In this document: piece after piece, positions 36,465-46,768 of the stretch
Position numbering within the stretch: position 1 is the first letter of the stretch
Layout of the letters: each line of letters begins with the position of its first letter
From: Roseibium sediminicola
GTDB lineage: Bacteria > Pseudomonadota > Alphaproteobacteria > Rhizobiales > Stappiaceae
Assembly (NCBI RefSeq): GCF_023156505.1
Contig: NZ_JALNMJ010000011.1
Span: 1-64,000 of the forward strand
Direction of reading: 5' to 3'
Length of the DNA stretch: 64,000 nucleotides
Program-made: the position numbers and the translations under genes
The notes under the pieces: model-generated
Seen by the model: only the letters and a program-made list of their open reading frames with translations
What the model was told of the DNA's origin: nothing
The model's database searches: none

Positions 36465-38428
36465 ATTACCAGTCCGACCTTTCCAGGCCATCGCACGTGC
36501 ATGGCTCTCCGGAGACGATGTTCCACAGGCAGAAGACTGACCTTGAAACGGTCCTGCTGGCGGCCCTCACAGCGCTCGGCTGGCGACGGTCTGCCGATGT
36601 TCTGACGGCGGCAATACCGGTGAGCACCGGAATCGATACCCTTGATGAAGCCTCGATGGTGCTTGATCTTGTCGATGTCGGAGCGAGTGTGGAAACAAAA
36701 ATCCCCGCGACTTGGCGAAGCGGCCTGGACGGCGCACTGCTTGTCCAGGACAAGGAGGGTGTGCACGCCCTGGTCAGGGAAGATTCCCGGGAAACTTCAG
36801 TCTCCTCGTCCAGTCTTACTCACGACAAGACAAGGCAGCGGGTCGAGCACGCAACCAAGCTTCTCTTTATTCACAATCCCGAGCATTCCGTCGCCGCGGT
36901 GCACGCCTTGACGATCCGCAACCGGATCAATCGCGTGGCTGGTACGGCGCTGGTGCTCTCGCTGGTTCTCAACGCGCTGGCCCTGTTCATCCCGTTTTTC
37001 TCCATGGCGATCTTTGATCGTGTTCTCGGCGCACAAGCCACGCAAAGCCTCATTCCTCTCCTGACCGGGGCCGGAGTTGTTCTCTTGGCAATCCTTGCTT
37101 TGCGAAGTCTGAGATCCAGGCTGCTGGCGGCGGAATATGCGCGCCTTGGTTCAACGACGCGGCTGATGTCCTTCTCCCGCATACTAAGATTGCCTCATGC
37201 CATGCGGCAACGACTGGGCTTTGACCGGCTCCAGAACCGCTTGCAGAGCACGGCACAGAGCGCCGAGATCTTCGCGTCACAGAACACGGCAGCCATCTTC
37301 GATGCTCCGTTTGTTCCACTCTCCATCCTTGCCATTGCGTTTGTTGGAGGCTGGATGGCGCTTGTCCCTGCCGTCTACCTTACCTTGTTCTTTACATTGA
37401 GCTGGGTGTTGAGCGAGACCCGCCAAAGCCTTGACCCGCAGCTTGAAAACGCCAACGCGAAACGTGTTGAAGCCCTTACGGAGCTCAGTGCCAAAGCAGC
37501 CGATATCCAGCACATCGAACATGGCACAACATGGTTTGCCCGGTTTGCCTCGATTGCGCGCCAGGCAGCATTTGCCAAGCACCTTCAAGCAACCCGCGCC
37601 GCAGCCTTGCAGTCGCTCGCCTACGTCCTGGGGACGGGTGCGGCTCTGACCACGCTCTGCGTCGGCCTCGCCCTTGCCATGAGCGGAGCCATCACCGCCG
37701 GTGCACTAATCGGTACCATGCTGCTGACATGGCGGATTACTGGACCCTCCCAAGCGTTTTTCCTGGCCTTGCCGCGGCTGAAAGGCATCAAAGCGGCGAT
37801 CGCCGGCCTCGATCAAGCCTTTTCCTGGGGCACGCCCCAGGCGAAACCGGCCGCGCTGGAACGTCTTGAAGGCGGTGCGCCGGCGATCAGCGCCAAGGGC
37901 CTCTACTTCAAGTATGACCAGACCGCGGATCCCGCGATCACCGGTGTGTCCCTGGACTGTGCCCCGGGATCCCTGACCATTGTCATGGGCCCGAACGGGT
38001 CCGGAAAGTCGACCTTCCTGAAGCTGGTGTCCGGTCTTGTACTGCCGCAATCCGGACGCCTTGCCATCAATGGCCGTTCCGTCACCCAGTATGATCCGGA
38101 CGAGCTTGCCCGTGCCACACGGTGGCTGAACCTGGGCGATCCCAGCGACGGCTCCGGCCCTGACGCGGTCCCGGACCGTCCTGATCCCGGATCCCGTCTG
38201 ATCGTACTGGATGACAGCATCGGTTCCGATACCGCGTGCAACCGGGAGGGGCTGACGGCCCTCCTGACGTCGCTCAAGGGACGGGCAACCGTCTTTGTTG
38301 CCACCCACGACACCTCCCTGGCAGCGCTCGCCGACAACGCGCTGGTCCTGGATGACGGCGCCCCGGCCTATTTCGGGCCCGTGACGCCCCAGGTTTCGCC
38401 CCTTTCACCGCCCGAGGAGACGCGCTGA
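36461..38428 (+). CDS. Type I secretion ABC protein with Walker motifs but no helical/signature subdomain
   Basis: This 655-residue protein has an N-terminal cytoplasmic part (about residues 1-150, perhaps a C39-like domain without catalytic residues), a transmembrane domain (about 160-450; LFIPFFSMAIFDRVLGAQAT is typical), and a short ATP-binding part. Walker A is intact (GPNGSGKST). Walker B reads LIVLDDSIGSD, with Asp in the place of the catalytic Glu, and the H-loop (VFVATHD) is intact. Between them about 65 residues that normally hold the Q-loop, helical subdomain and LSGGQ are absent (ARATRWLNLGDPSDGSG leads straight to Walker B). Start and stop overlap both neighbours, so it is tightly coupled in the operon. 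Confidence 0.88.
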   Translation: MNYQSDLSRPSHVHGSPETMFHRQKTDLETVLLAALTALGWRRSADVLTAAIPVSTGIDTLDEASMVLDLVDVGASVETKIPATWRSGLDGALLVQDKEGVHALVREDSRETSVSSSSLTHDKTRQRVEHATKLLFIHNPEHSVAAVHALTIRNRINRVAGTALVLSLVLNALALFIPFFSMAIFDRVLGAQATQSLIPLLTGAGVVLLAILALRSLRSRLLAAEYARLGSTTRLMSFSRILRLPHAMRQRLGFDRLQNRLQSTAQSAEIFASQNTAAIFDAPFVPLSILAIAFVGGWMALVPAVYLTLFFTLSWVLSETRQSLDPQLENANAKRVEALTELSAKAADIQHIEHGTTWFARFASIARQAAFAKHLQATRAAALQSLAYVLGTGAALTTLCVGLALAMSGAITAGALIGTMLLTWRITGPSQAFFLALPRLKGIKAAIAGLDQAFSWGTPQAKPAALERLEGGAPAISAKGLYFKYDQTADPAITGVSLDCAPGSLTIVMGPNGSGKSTFLKLVSGLVLPQSGRLAINGRSVTQYDPDELARATRWLNLGDPSDGSGPDAVPDRPDPGSRLIVLDDSIGSDTACNREGLTALLTSLKGRATVFVATHDTSLAALADNALVLDDGAPAYFGPVTPQVSPLSPPEETR

Positions 38429-39801
38429 TGAAGCCTTCCCAACTGGATGATCAGTTTGAACTGAACGACGGCAAGGCTGTCAAACTGAGCAACATGGCGG
38501 GTGCTGCCATCGGTGTCTGTCTCGTGGCTCTCGTGGCCTGGTCGGTGATGACACCGATCGACGAGGTCGCAAAGGCCAGGGGCGTGGTTGAACCCGTCAG
38601 CGAGGTCCAGCAGCTGCAGACAGAACATGGCGGAGCCCTCGCGTCGGTTCTCGTGCGCAAGGGGGACATTGTCTCGCAAGGCGACACGATCGCGATCTTC
38701 GATCACGACGATGTCCGGTCGGAGCTGCGCGAAGCCCAGGCGAAGGCGCTTGCGCTCTCGCTCGAGAAGGAGAGGCTCCTGGCCCTGGTCGAAGGCCGCG
38801 CGCCCCAGTTCGATCATGTGGCAGGGTCCGCGTTGGCGCCGCACGATCTCGTTGCGGTCAAGACAGGTGAAGAGACCTTGCCGCAGGACGACGTCGAGGC
38901 CATCCGGGAACTGATCGGCCGCGAGGTCTCCGCGCTGGAGGCTCGAAGAGCGTTCCTGGACAATGAACGGGACGTGATCCGTCGCCAGATGGCCGAGAAA
39001 CATGCGGACCTGAAAGCGATCGGCAGCGAACGGCCGGCCGTGGAACGGCAGCTGGCGGTTGCCAAGGAGCTGACAACCACGCTTCATAGTCTGGTGGACA
39101 GGGGCCTGGCACCTCGCCCAAGGCTTGTGGAGGCGGTTCAGGAAGAAGCGCGCTACGACTATGAGCTTGCGACGCTGTCGGGCCGCAAGGCCGTGATCGA
39201 AGCCGAGATTGCCGAATTGAGGGAAGACATCGAGCGGATCGACCTGAATGAGGCTGCCGATGCGCGGGGTCGGATTGCCGAAATCAATGGCGAACGGCGT
39301 GTCGTGGCAGAACAAATCGCACGCCTGCGTCAGCGGGTCCTGTCGACCGAACTCAAGAGCCCGGTGACCGGGTATGTGCAATCGGTGCCCGACACGGTGG
39401 TCGGACGGGTGATCGAACCGGGGGGGCTGGTGGCCGAGATCGTCCCGCGCAATGTCGGTTTGCGCTTTGCCGCCGAGTTGCAGCCGCGCGATGTCGGGTT
39501 CGTCTCGATCGGCCAACGAGTGAACCTCAAGATCGACGCCTTCGACTTCAGCCGGTACGGCGCGCTCGAGGGGGCCGTCATGGAGGTCTCGCCCACGACG
39601 ATCGTGGATGACCGCGGCGCTGCGTTCTACGAGGTGCTGGTCGAGGTGCCGGTCACCTATTTCCGCGACAATCCCGACCAGTTCGCGCTCCTGCCGGGCA
39701 TGACAGGCGAAGCGGACATCCTCACGGGAAAGAAGACCGTTTTTGAATACATCTGGAAGCCGGTCTTCACAAACTTGGATCTGGCGCTGAGCGAACGCTA
39801 G
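38428..39801 (+). CDS. HlyD-type membrane fusion protein of a type I secretion system
   Basis: This 457-residue protein links the inner-membrane ABC complex to an outer-membrane TolC channel. There is one N-terminal transmembrane helix (MAGAAIGVCLVALVAWSVM, about residues 24-42), a first lipoyl half (ARGVVEPVSEVQQLQTEHGG), a long coiled coil (about 95-310), and the second lipoyl half (LKSPVTGYVQSV) with a beta-barrel. It is typical of the HlyD/LapC group. The ATG overlaps the stop of the ABC gene. No TolC-like gene is in the window. Confidence 0.92.
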   Translation: MKPSQLDDQFELNDGKAVKLSNMAGAAIGVCLVALVAWSVMTPIDEVAKARGVVEPVSEVQQLQTEHGGALASVLVRKGDIVSQGDTIAIFDHDDVRSELREAQAKALALSLEKERLLALVEGRAPQFDHVAGSALAPHDLVAVKTGEETLPQDDVEAIRELIGREVSALEARRAFLDNERDVIRRQMAEKHADLKAIGSERPAVERQLAVAKELTTTLHSLVDRGLAPRPRLVEAVQEEARYDYELATLSGRKAVIEAEIAELREDIERIDLNEAADARGRIAEINGERRVVAEQIARLRQRVLSTELKSPVTGYVQSVPDTVVGRVIEPGGLVAEIVPRNVGLRFAAELQPRDVGFVSIGQRVNLKIDAFDFSRYGALEGAVMEVSPTTIVDDRGAAFYEVLVEVPVTYFRDNPDQFALLPGMTGEADILTGKKTVFEYIWKPVFTNLDLALSER

Positions 39802-39812
39802 GAGCTTGAGCA

Positions 39813-42800
39813 ATGAGCGATCAAACAGACAAGAGCAAGCCGCGCACCTCAGGCAAGGACGTGCTTCCTGAAGAGGCCAAGGATACGAAAAAGACGCAGT
39901 CCGAGGAGGGCTTTGGCTGGTCCATCGAAGCTGAGGGCTCCGTCAGTGATCCAGCATCGCCGCAAGCAGAACCGGGCGGCGGTTCACAGGATCGCGACCC
40001 GCACCCGGTACCTGGACCGACTTCCATTCTGGACCATGGCCAGCAGGAGACCAGTGCACCACCGCAGGGTCCTCTTTCTCCGCCAGACCAGGAAGCGCCG
40101 TTTGCCTCACATGGTCTGGCCGGAGCAACGGAAACCTTCCCTGCACCGGTTGCCGACATTCCTGCAAACGCAGCCCCGCACCCCGACGTCGATACTTTGT
40201 CCTCTGCTGGTCACCTGGGGGCCACGGAGCGCATGCCAACAGGGACACACACACCACCGCCATCCGCGGCCGGGTCAGCACCATCGCCGGACAGCGGCAA
40301 CAAGACTCAACCCCAGAGCGGGGTGACACCCACGGCGGGCGGCGGCCATACGCCGCCAACCTCGACCGGGACCACGCCTCCTCCGGGTGGAACGCAAACG
40401 CCGCCAACATCGACGGGGGGCACGCCTCCGCCGGGTGGCACACAAACGCCGCCAACATCGACGGGAGGCACGCCTCCTCCGGGCGGAACGCAAACGCCGC
40501 CAACCTCGACCGGGACCACACCAACGCCGGGCGGCGGCCACACGCCATCAACGACAACGGCAGCCCGGATTTCCGGTCTCGACACGGACACTGCGCGCGA
40601 AGACCATCATGTGGTCGGCGGCAAACTCTCGGCCGGCGGGTTGCTGACAGTTTCAGATCCAGACGCCGGTGAAGACAAGTTCCAGGCTGTCGCCGGAGCT
40701 CCTGGCTCTGCCGGTTATGGCAGCTTCACGGTGGCCGAAAACGGCCGGTGGACCTATTCCGCCGACAACAGTCAGGCCGTCATTCAGGCTCTGAGACCGG
40801 GAAACAGCCTGGTCGACAGGGTCACGGTTCACAGCGCGGACGGCACGGCACATGAACTGCGTGTTGTCATCACCGGCACCAATGACACACCGGTCCTGAG
40901 CGCGGCGTCGGCGTCAGCCACCGAAGACGGCAGCGCTGTCACGGGGCAGATGTCAGCGACAGACGTGGATGCAGGCGATACCAAGACCTTCTCCATCGCC
41001 CAGCCGGTCGACGGCTTTTCCATGAACGCGGACGGCTCCTGGAGTTTCGATCCTTCCCACGCGGCCTACCAGCACCTGGCTGCCGACCAGACCCAGCAGG
41101 TCACCATCCCGGTGACGGTCACCGACAGCGCCGGGGTGACGGACACTGAAAACCTCGTCATCACGGTGACCGGCACCAATGATGCCCCTGTCGTGAGCGG
41201 ACCGGTGGATCTTGGCAGCGGCACCGAAGACAAGAGCGTTCCGATCTCGGCGGCGCAGCTGCTGGCCCATGCCACCGACATCGATACCGGCGACCAGCTG
41301 TCGGTGAGCGGTCTCACCGTGTCTCACGGGACCATCACCGGCGATGCCGCGCATGGTTTCACCTTCACGCCTGACCCGAACTACAACGGTCCGGTCACGC
41401 TGAGCTACCAGGTCACCGACGGTCACGGCGGCAGTGCGCCCCAGACCGCTTCTCTGACCCTGGGCGCAACACCGGATGCTGCCGTCATCACCGGCACCGA
41501 CACGGGCTCGGCCACCGAGGACAAGGTCTCCAGCTCGAACCGGCTGGTTGTCAGTGGTTCGTTAAACGTGTCGGATCCGGACGGCCCGCCGCAGGAACAC
41601 TTCCAGTACAGCTCATTTGGCGAGCATGCGGTGTCGGATCCCTTCGGTGGAAGTCTGCATATCGACCGGGCCGGAACCTGGCAGTATGAGGTCGACAACA
41701 CCAATCCCGCCGTTCAAAGCCTTGCGGCCGGGCAGGAGGGCCATGCGGTTTACGAGGTGCGTTCGTATGACGGCACGGCGCACCAGATCCGGATCACGAT
41801 CCACGGCACCAACGACGCGCCGGTCCTGAGCGCGGCAACCGCTTCGGCTACCGAGGATGGTCAGAGCGTCAAGGGACAGATGTCGGCCACCGATATCGAC
41901 ACCGGCGATACCAAAGCGTTCTCCATCGCCCAGACGGTCGACGGCTTCACGATGCATGCCGATGGTTCGTGGTCGTTCGATCCTTCCCACGCGGCCTATC
42001 AGCATCTGGCGGCCGGTCAGACCCAGCAGGTCACCATCCCGGTGACCGTCACCGACAGCAGCGGGGCAGCCGATACCGAGAACCTCGTCATCACAGTGAG
42101 GGGAACCGGTGACGCGGCGGTGATCGGGGGTGTGGATACCGGCAATGTTACCGAGAACATGGGCGGACAGGACAAGTCGCCCGATTATGCCCAGCCGGGC
42201 ATGACCAAGCTCTGGCATCACACGATCCAGGCAACGGGAACCCTCACAATCACAGATCCGGACACTGGAGAGGCCTCGTTTGATACACATGGTATCGGCT
42301 GGACGTATCACGGCCAATACGGTGACCTCATGCTGAGGGAAAACGGCGAGTGGTTCTACAACGCCGATGTCGGCAGCATACGGTCCGTCGGAGGTCTTGC
42401 GACCACCCGCGGTACGACCATTGACCGGTTGGGGGAAGGTCAGAGCCTGACGGACACGATCACCGTCTATTCGAAAGACGGCACGGCCCATGACATCGTG
42501 ATCACGATCCATGGCAGCAACGACCGGCCCTATTGTTCTTCGGAAGTTCAGCTGGCCGGCGGCACGGAAGACGTCGCCCAGACCCTGACCTTGAAGCAAC
42601 TGCTCGCCAACACGGTGGATGTGGATGCCAATGACGCGGGCAAGCTGGCGATTGCCGGGCTCAAGGTCGATCACGGCTCTGTACGGGACAACCAGGACGG
42701 CACGTTCACCTTTACACCGGAAAAGGATTACAACGGCCAGGTTCACTTCACCTATGACGTGAAGGATGCCCATGGTGGGCTGACCCACACCGGGGCGATA

Positions 42801-45800
42801 ACCACACTGGCCGCAGCCGAAGACGCGGCGGTGATTACGGGAACTGACACCGGTTCAGTCACCGAGGATCAAGTTTCCAGCCACGGCTCAATTCGTCTTG
42901 TTGTTAACGGGTACCTGAACATATCTGATCCGGATGGCCACGCTTGGGAGCATTTCCAGTTCAGCCAGTTTGGCGAGCATGCAGTCTCAGATCCCTTTGG
43001 CGGCAATCTGCATATCGACCGGGCCGGGATCTGGCAGTATGAGGTCGACAACACCCACCCCGCCGTCCAGGCCCTCGCGGCCGGGCAGGAAGGCCATGCG
43101 GTCTACGAGGTGCATTCGGCCGATGGTACGGCCCACCGGATCCAGATCACGATCCACGGCACCAACGATGCCCCGATCCTGAGCGCGGCAACCGCCTCGG
43201 CCACCGAGGACGGCAGCGCGGTCACGGGGCAGATGACGGCCACCGATATCGACACCGGCGATACCAAGGCGTTTTCCATCGGTCAGCCGGTAGACGGCTT
43301 TTCCATGAACCCTGATGGCTCATGGTCCTTCGATCCAAGCCATGCAGCCTATCAGCATCTGGCAGCCGGTCAGACCCAGCAGGTCACCATCCCGGTGACC
43401 GTCACCGACAGCGCCGGAGCGGCGGACACCGAGACCCTCGTCATCACCGTGACCGGCACCAATGATGCGCCGGTTGTTTTCGGCGCAACAACCGGAAGCG
43501 TCACGGAAGACCGGGTGGCAACAACCGGCCAGTTGCAAACCCTTTGGACGAACATAGATGTTCAGGATCCTGATGGTGCCGGCGAGAGCCACATCGTGGG
43601 GATCGAGGTCGGCGGTGTGTTGCACCAGATCCCGGCAAATTTCGCTGCGACAGTTCATGGCACTTACGGGTACTTCCAGACAACACACAGCACCGATGGT
43701 CATGACAAGTGGATGTACGCCGCCAACAACAGCAATCCGGCAATCCAGGGTCTGAAGACCGGTGAACACCTAGATGAAACCGCCGTTCTGGTGACGTCGG
43801 ATGGCACACGCATTCCCTTGACGGTCACCATCAACGGGCACGAAGACGGGGTCGTCATCGACACGCCCAGCTCACTGGTTCAGGCGATCGGGGACGTCGT
43901 CGAGGACACCAGGGTGCAGGTCACAGGTTTCTTGCAGGCGCATGATGCCGACACGCATGACACTGTAACGTTCACGCCGCAGACCACCACCAATGCCTAT
44001 GGCACCTTCACAGTGGATGCCGCTGGGCAGTGGTCGTTCACGCTCGACAACGCGGCCGCGCAGCACCTGAGTGCAGGGCTACATACAGCCATGGGGTTCG
44101 ACATCGAGGCCGTTTCCAGCGACGGATCGAGAGTCACTCAGCATGTGCAGGTCAATGTCCGAGGCAGCAATGACGCGCCTGTCCTGACAGCCGCCTCGGC
44201 CTCGGCCACGGAAGACGGGCAGTTCGTGACCGGACAGATGTCGGCCACAGACGTCGACACCGGCGATACCAAGGCCTTCTCCGTCGGCCAGCCGGTCGAC
44301 GGCTTCTCCATGAATGCGGATGGCTCCTGGTCCTTCGATCCTGCCCACGCGGCCTATCAGCACCTGGCGGCAGGCCAGACCCTGCAGGTCACCATCCCGG
44401 TGACCGTCACCGACAGTGCCGGGGCAACGGACACTCAAAACCTCGTCATCACCGTGACGGGAACAGACGACGCCACTGTCTTCGGCGGTGTTCAAACCGG
44501 AGACGCCCATGAAGACGGCAATGACGTTCACGTCGTAGGTCACCACTATCTTCACGATGCAACGGACTGGCAGCAGATCACGGTCACGGATCCGGATGGT
44601 CCGGTCAGTCAGCTGACCGTCGAACACGGCGGCCAGTCGGTCACCTGGGACATGCACTCGGATCTCGACATCGCGACCCCTTACGGCAAGTTCCAACTGG
44701 TTCACGCAGATGGTTCCGGCATGCTGGCTAAAGGCTATTACTGGAACTACATCGGAGACAACAACAACCCGGCGGTTCAAGCACTGAAAGCCGGAGAGAC
44801 ACTTCCACCTGAACAGCTCACACTCGTATCCCCGGATGGCGTTCGCTTCCCGCTGACCGTGACCGTGCACGGTGCCGAGGACGGTATCCGCATCGATACG
44901 CGCGGCACGCTGGACCATGTGTCGGAACAAGGACCAACAACTCCGGTCGGTGTCAGCGGTCAACTTCAGGCCCATGATCCGGACGCGCATGACAGCGTAA
45001 CCTGGCAACCCACGCCGACCGGAGGTGTCGCCGGACGCATGGGGACGTTCACGGTGGATGCGTCCGGACACTGGGAATACCACGTCGACCCGGCGAAGGC
45101 GGCAACGCTCGGCGAAAACATGCAAATGTTCGAGCATTTCACCATCACGGCACTCTCAACGGACGGCTCTCAAGCCTCGCAGCGCATCTCGGTTGAGGTG
45201 CGGGGCACCGATCAGGCGCCCGAGCTTTCGGCATTCGCAACATCGGCAACCGAAGACGGGCGCAGCATCCGGGGACACATGTCTGCCACAGATGTCGACG
45301 TGGCCGACCAGGTACACTTCACGGCCCCGTCGATAGCGGGCTTCACGCTGAACGGTGACGGCTCCTGGAGCTTCGATCCAACCGACGCGGCCTATCAGCA
45401 TCTGGCCGACGGCGCAAAGCAGCAGCTCACGATCCCGGTCACCGTCACGGACAAGGCCGGACTCTCTGATACACAGAACCTCGTCATCACGGTAACAGGC
45501 ACCAATGATGCCGCTCACATCACGGGAACCGACAGCGCCACGGTGGTAGAGGATCGCAATCTGAGCGGAGGCAACCTGACTGCGGCTGGAACGCTCGCCG
45601 TGACGGATGCCGACACCGGCCAGGACAGTTTCACACCCCTCTCCGGTCAGCAGGGGACCGGCGGCTACGGCAGCTTCTCGATCGATGCGCAAGGGCACTG
45701 GACCTACACGGCCGACAACAGCCAGCAGGTCATCCAGCAGCTTGGTCATGGCCAAAGCCTGACGGACACCTGCGTGGTGACCTCATCAGACGGCACCCAA

Positions 45801-46739
45801 CACACGCTTACGGTCACTATCGATGGAACTGACGAAGCGCCGGTTGTGAAGCCGAGTATGACGGCGGTGCATGGTATGGGAACACAGCATCTTGCGGGCA
45901 CGCTTGCCAGTGGTGGCCTCGGTGGTTGGGCGATCGACAACGGTCACGGCGGTGCCGTTCAGTCACTGCAGGGACAATTCGGCACGCTGACAATCAATCC
46001 GCAAACCGGGCATTTCGAATATCACTACCAGCAGAATTCAGGTGTGATAAAGCACGGGGGTAGTTCGGCTGCTTCCGGACAACATGTCGATACCTTCCAC
46101 ATCACGCAGCAAGGAACGGCGGCGGGTGATGTCGATGTGCAAGTGCAGGTCAGCGTTCAGAGCGTGCACGGAGCCAGCGGCCATCATGTCGATCACACGG
46201 TTTTGCAGGGCATTACCTTCACTCCGGCCCCAACGGTCCAGCATGACGCTCCCCACGATGTCGACACGGTTGTGGTCACTCTCGACCTGAGCGACGCCGC
46301 GCCGATGTCCGACCCGAGCTCTGCCGCGCAGGGTGTCGTCAGCGCATCTCTGGACCTTGATCACACGGGCACAGGACCAGATGGTGACGACACGGGTACA
46401 GCATCACCCCCCTCGCCGGACGCTCCCGCCGAACCCGAAAGCGACCGGCTTGCCGCCTATTTCGAAGCGATCGGACAGGGGCATGACGCCGCAGCCTCAC
46501 CGACGGCCCCGGCAGCTCACTTGAGCTCATATCTCGACGCCGCCGGTGCGGCTCCGGATATGGCCGCGCCCGTTGCAGATCTTCCCGATCCATCGACGCT
46601 GGATATTGATGGCATGTCCGCGGATGTCGAAGACCACGCCCCGGAGGCCGCGGAGCCACAGCAAAGCCATGATGTACCGCAGGACATACCGGAACCTGTC
46701 TTGCCGGATCCCAATGATGACACGTCCCAGTACGGTTGA
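39813..46739 (+). CDS. Giant VCBS-repeat adhesin, predicted type I secretion substrate
   Basis: This 2308-residue acidic protein has no signal peptide. The N-terminal part (about 1-165) is polar. A Pro/Thr tandem repeat follows (about 170-245), then an array of about 100-residue VCBS and cadherin-like modules from about 250 to 2010. Five modules share a near-identical core (SATEDG... GQMSATDVDTGDTKAFS ... DGSWSFDP ... AYQHLAAGQTQQVTIPVTVT) starting near nt 40912, 41837, 43192, 44197 and 45238. The C-terminal 250 residues are acidic and Pro-rich. I saw no GGxGxDxxx RTX nonapeptides. Location behind ABC and HlyD genes supports export by that system. Its role is probably attachment or biofilm; the ligand is unknown. 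Confidence 0.9.
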   Translation: MSDQTDKSKPRTSGKDVLPEEAKDTKKTQSEEGFGWSIEAEGSVSDPASPQAEPGGGSQDRDPHPVPGPTSILDHGQQETSAPPQGPLSPPDQEAPFASHGLAGATETFPAPVADIPANAAPHPDVDTLSSAGHLGATERMPTGTHTPPPSAAGSAPSPDSGNKTQPQSGVTPTAGGGHTPPTSTGTTPPPGGTQTPPTSTGGTPPPGGTQTPPTSTGGTPPPGGTQTPPTSTGTTPTPGGGHTPSTTTAARISGLDTDTAREDHHVVGGKLSAGGLLTVSDPDAGEDKFQAVAGAPGSAGYGSFTVAENGRWTYSADNSQAVIQALRPGNSLVDRVTVHSADGTAHELRVVITGTNDTPVLSAASASATEDGSAVTGQMSATDVDAGDTKTFSIAQPVDGFSMNADGSWSFDPSHAAYQHLAADQTQQVTIPVTVTDSAGVTDTENLVITVTGTNDAPVVSGPVDLGSGTEDKSVPISAAQLLAHATDIDTGDQLSVSGLTVSHGTITGDAAHGFTFTPDPNYNGPVTLSYQVTDGHGGSAPQTASLTLGATPDAAVITGTDTGSATEDKVSSSNRLVVSGSLNVSDPDGPPQEHFQYSSFGEHAVSDPFGGSLHIDRAGTWQYEVDNTNPAVQSLAAGQEGHAVYEVRSYDGTAHQIRITIHGTNDAPVLSAATASATEDGQSVKGQMSATDIDTGDTKAFSIAQTVDGFTMHADGSWSFDPSHAAYQHLAAGQTQQVTIPVTVTDSSGAADTENLVITVRGTGDAAVIGGVDTGNVTENMGGQDKSPDYAQPGMTKLWHHTIQATGTLTITDPDTGEASFDTHGIGWTYHGQYGDLMLRENGEWFYNADVGSIRSVGGLATTRGTTIDRLGEGQSLTDTITVYSKDGTAHDIVITIHGSNDRPYCSSEVQLAGGTEDVAQTLTLKQLLANTVDVDANDAGKLAIAGLKVDHGSVRDNQDGTFTFTPEKDYNGQVHFTYDVKDAHGGLTHTGAITTLAAAEDAAVITGTDTGSVTEDQVSSHGSIRLVVNGYLNISDPDGHAWEHFQFSQFGEHAVSDPFGGNLHIDRAGIWQYEVDNTHPAVQALAAGQEGHAVYEVHSADGTAHRIQITIHGTNDAPILSAATASATEDGSAVTGQMTATDIDTGDTKAFSIGQPVDGFSMNPDGSWSFDPSHAAYQHLAAGQTQQVTIPVTVTDSAGAADTETLVITVTGTNDAPVVFGATTGSVTEDRVATTGQLQTLWTNIDVQDPDGAGESHIVGIEVGGVLHQIPANFAATVHGTYGYFQTTHSTDGHDKWMYAANNSNPAIQGLKTGEHLDETAVLVTSDGTRIPLTVTINGHEDGVVIDTPSSLVQAIGDVVEDTRVQVTGFLQAHDADTHDTVTFTPQTTTNAYGTFTVDAAGQWSFTLDNAAAQHLSAGLHTAMGFDIEAVSSDGSRVTQHVQVNVRGSNDAPVLTAASASATEDGQFVTGQMSATDVDTGDTKAFSVGQPVDGFSMNADGSWSFDPAHAAYQHLAAGQTLQVTIPVTVTDSAGATDTQNLVITVTGTDDATVFGGVQTGDAHEDGNDVHVVGHHYLHDATDWQQITVTDPDGPVSQLTVEHGGQSVTWDMHSDLDIATPYGKFQLVHADGSGMLAKGYYWNYIGDNNNPAVQALKAGETLPPEQLTLVSPDGVRFPLTVTVHGAEDGIRIDTRGTLDHVSEQGPTTPVGVSGQLQAHDPDAHDSVTWQPTPTGGVAGRMGTFTVDASGHWEYHVDPAKAATLGENMQMFEHFTITALSTDGSQASQRISVEVRGTDQAPELSAFATSATEDGRSIRGHMSATDVDVADQVHFTAPSIAGFTLNGDGSWSFDPTDAAYQHLADGAKQQLTIPVTVTDKAGLSDTQNLVITVTGTNDAAHITGTDSATVVEDRNLSGGNLTAAGTLAVTDADTGQDSFTPLSGQQGTGGYGSFSIDAQGHWTYTADNSQQVIQQLGHGQSLTDTCVVTSSDGTQHTLTVTIDGTDEAPVVKPSMTAVHGMGTQHLAGTLASGGLGGWAIDNGHGGAVQSLQGQFGTLTINPQTGHFEYHYQQNSGVIKHGGSSAASGQHVDTFHITQQGTAAGDVDVQVQVSVQSVHGASGHHVDHTVLQGITFTPAPTVQHDAPHDVDTVVVTLDLSDAAPMSDPSSAAQGVVSASLDLDHTGTGPDGDDTGTASPPSPDAPAEPESDRLAAYFEAIGQGHDAAASPTAPAAHLSSYLDAAGAAPDMAAPVADLPDPSTLDIDGMSADVEDHAPEAAEPQQSHDVPQDIPEPVLPDPNDDTSQYG
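40340..40545 (+). repeat. 48-bp tandem repeat encoding a Pro/Thr linker in the adhesin
   Basis: Roughly four units of 16 residues (GGTQTPPTSTGGTPPP and variants) repeat in frame with few base differences. Such recent tandem arrays change unit number easily and act as flexible, possibly glycosylated stalks. Confidence 0.85.
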
Positions 46740-46768
46740 AGCAATCTGGCAAGAAAGGACCGGGCGGA

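Noticed and set aside
39813..46739. RTX toxin or haemolysin identity for the giant protein
   Set aside because: I saw no GGxGxDxxx nonapeptides and no catalytic domain; VCBS and cadherin-like modules point to an adhesin.
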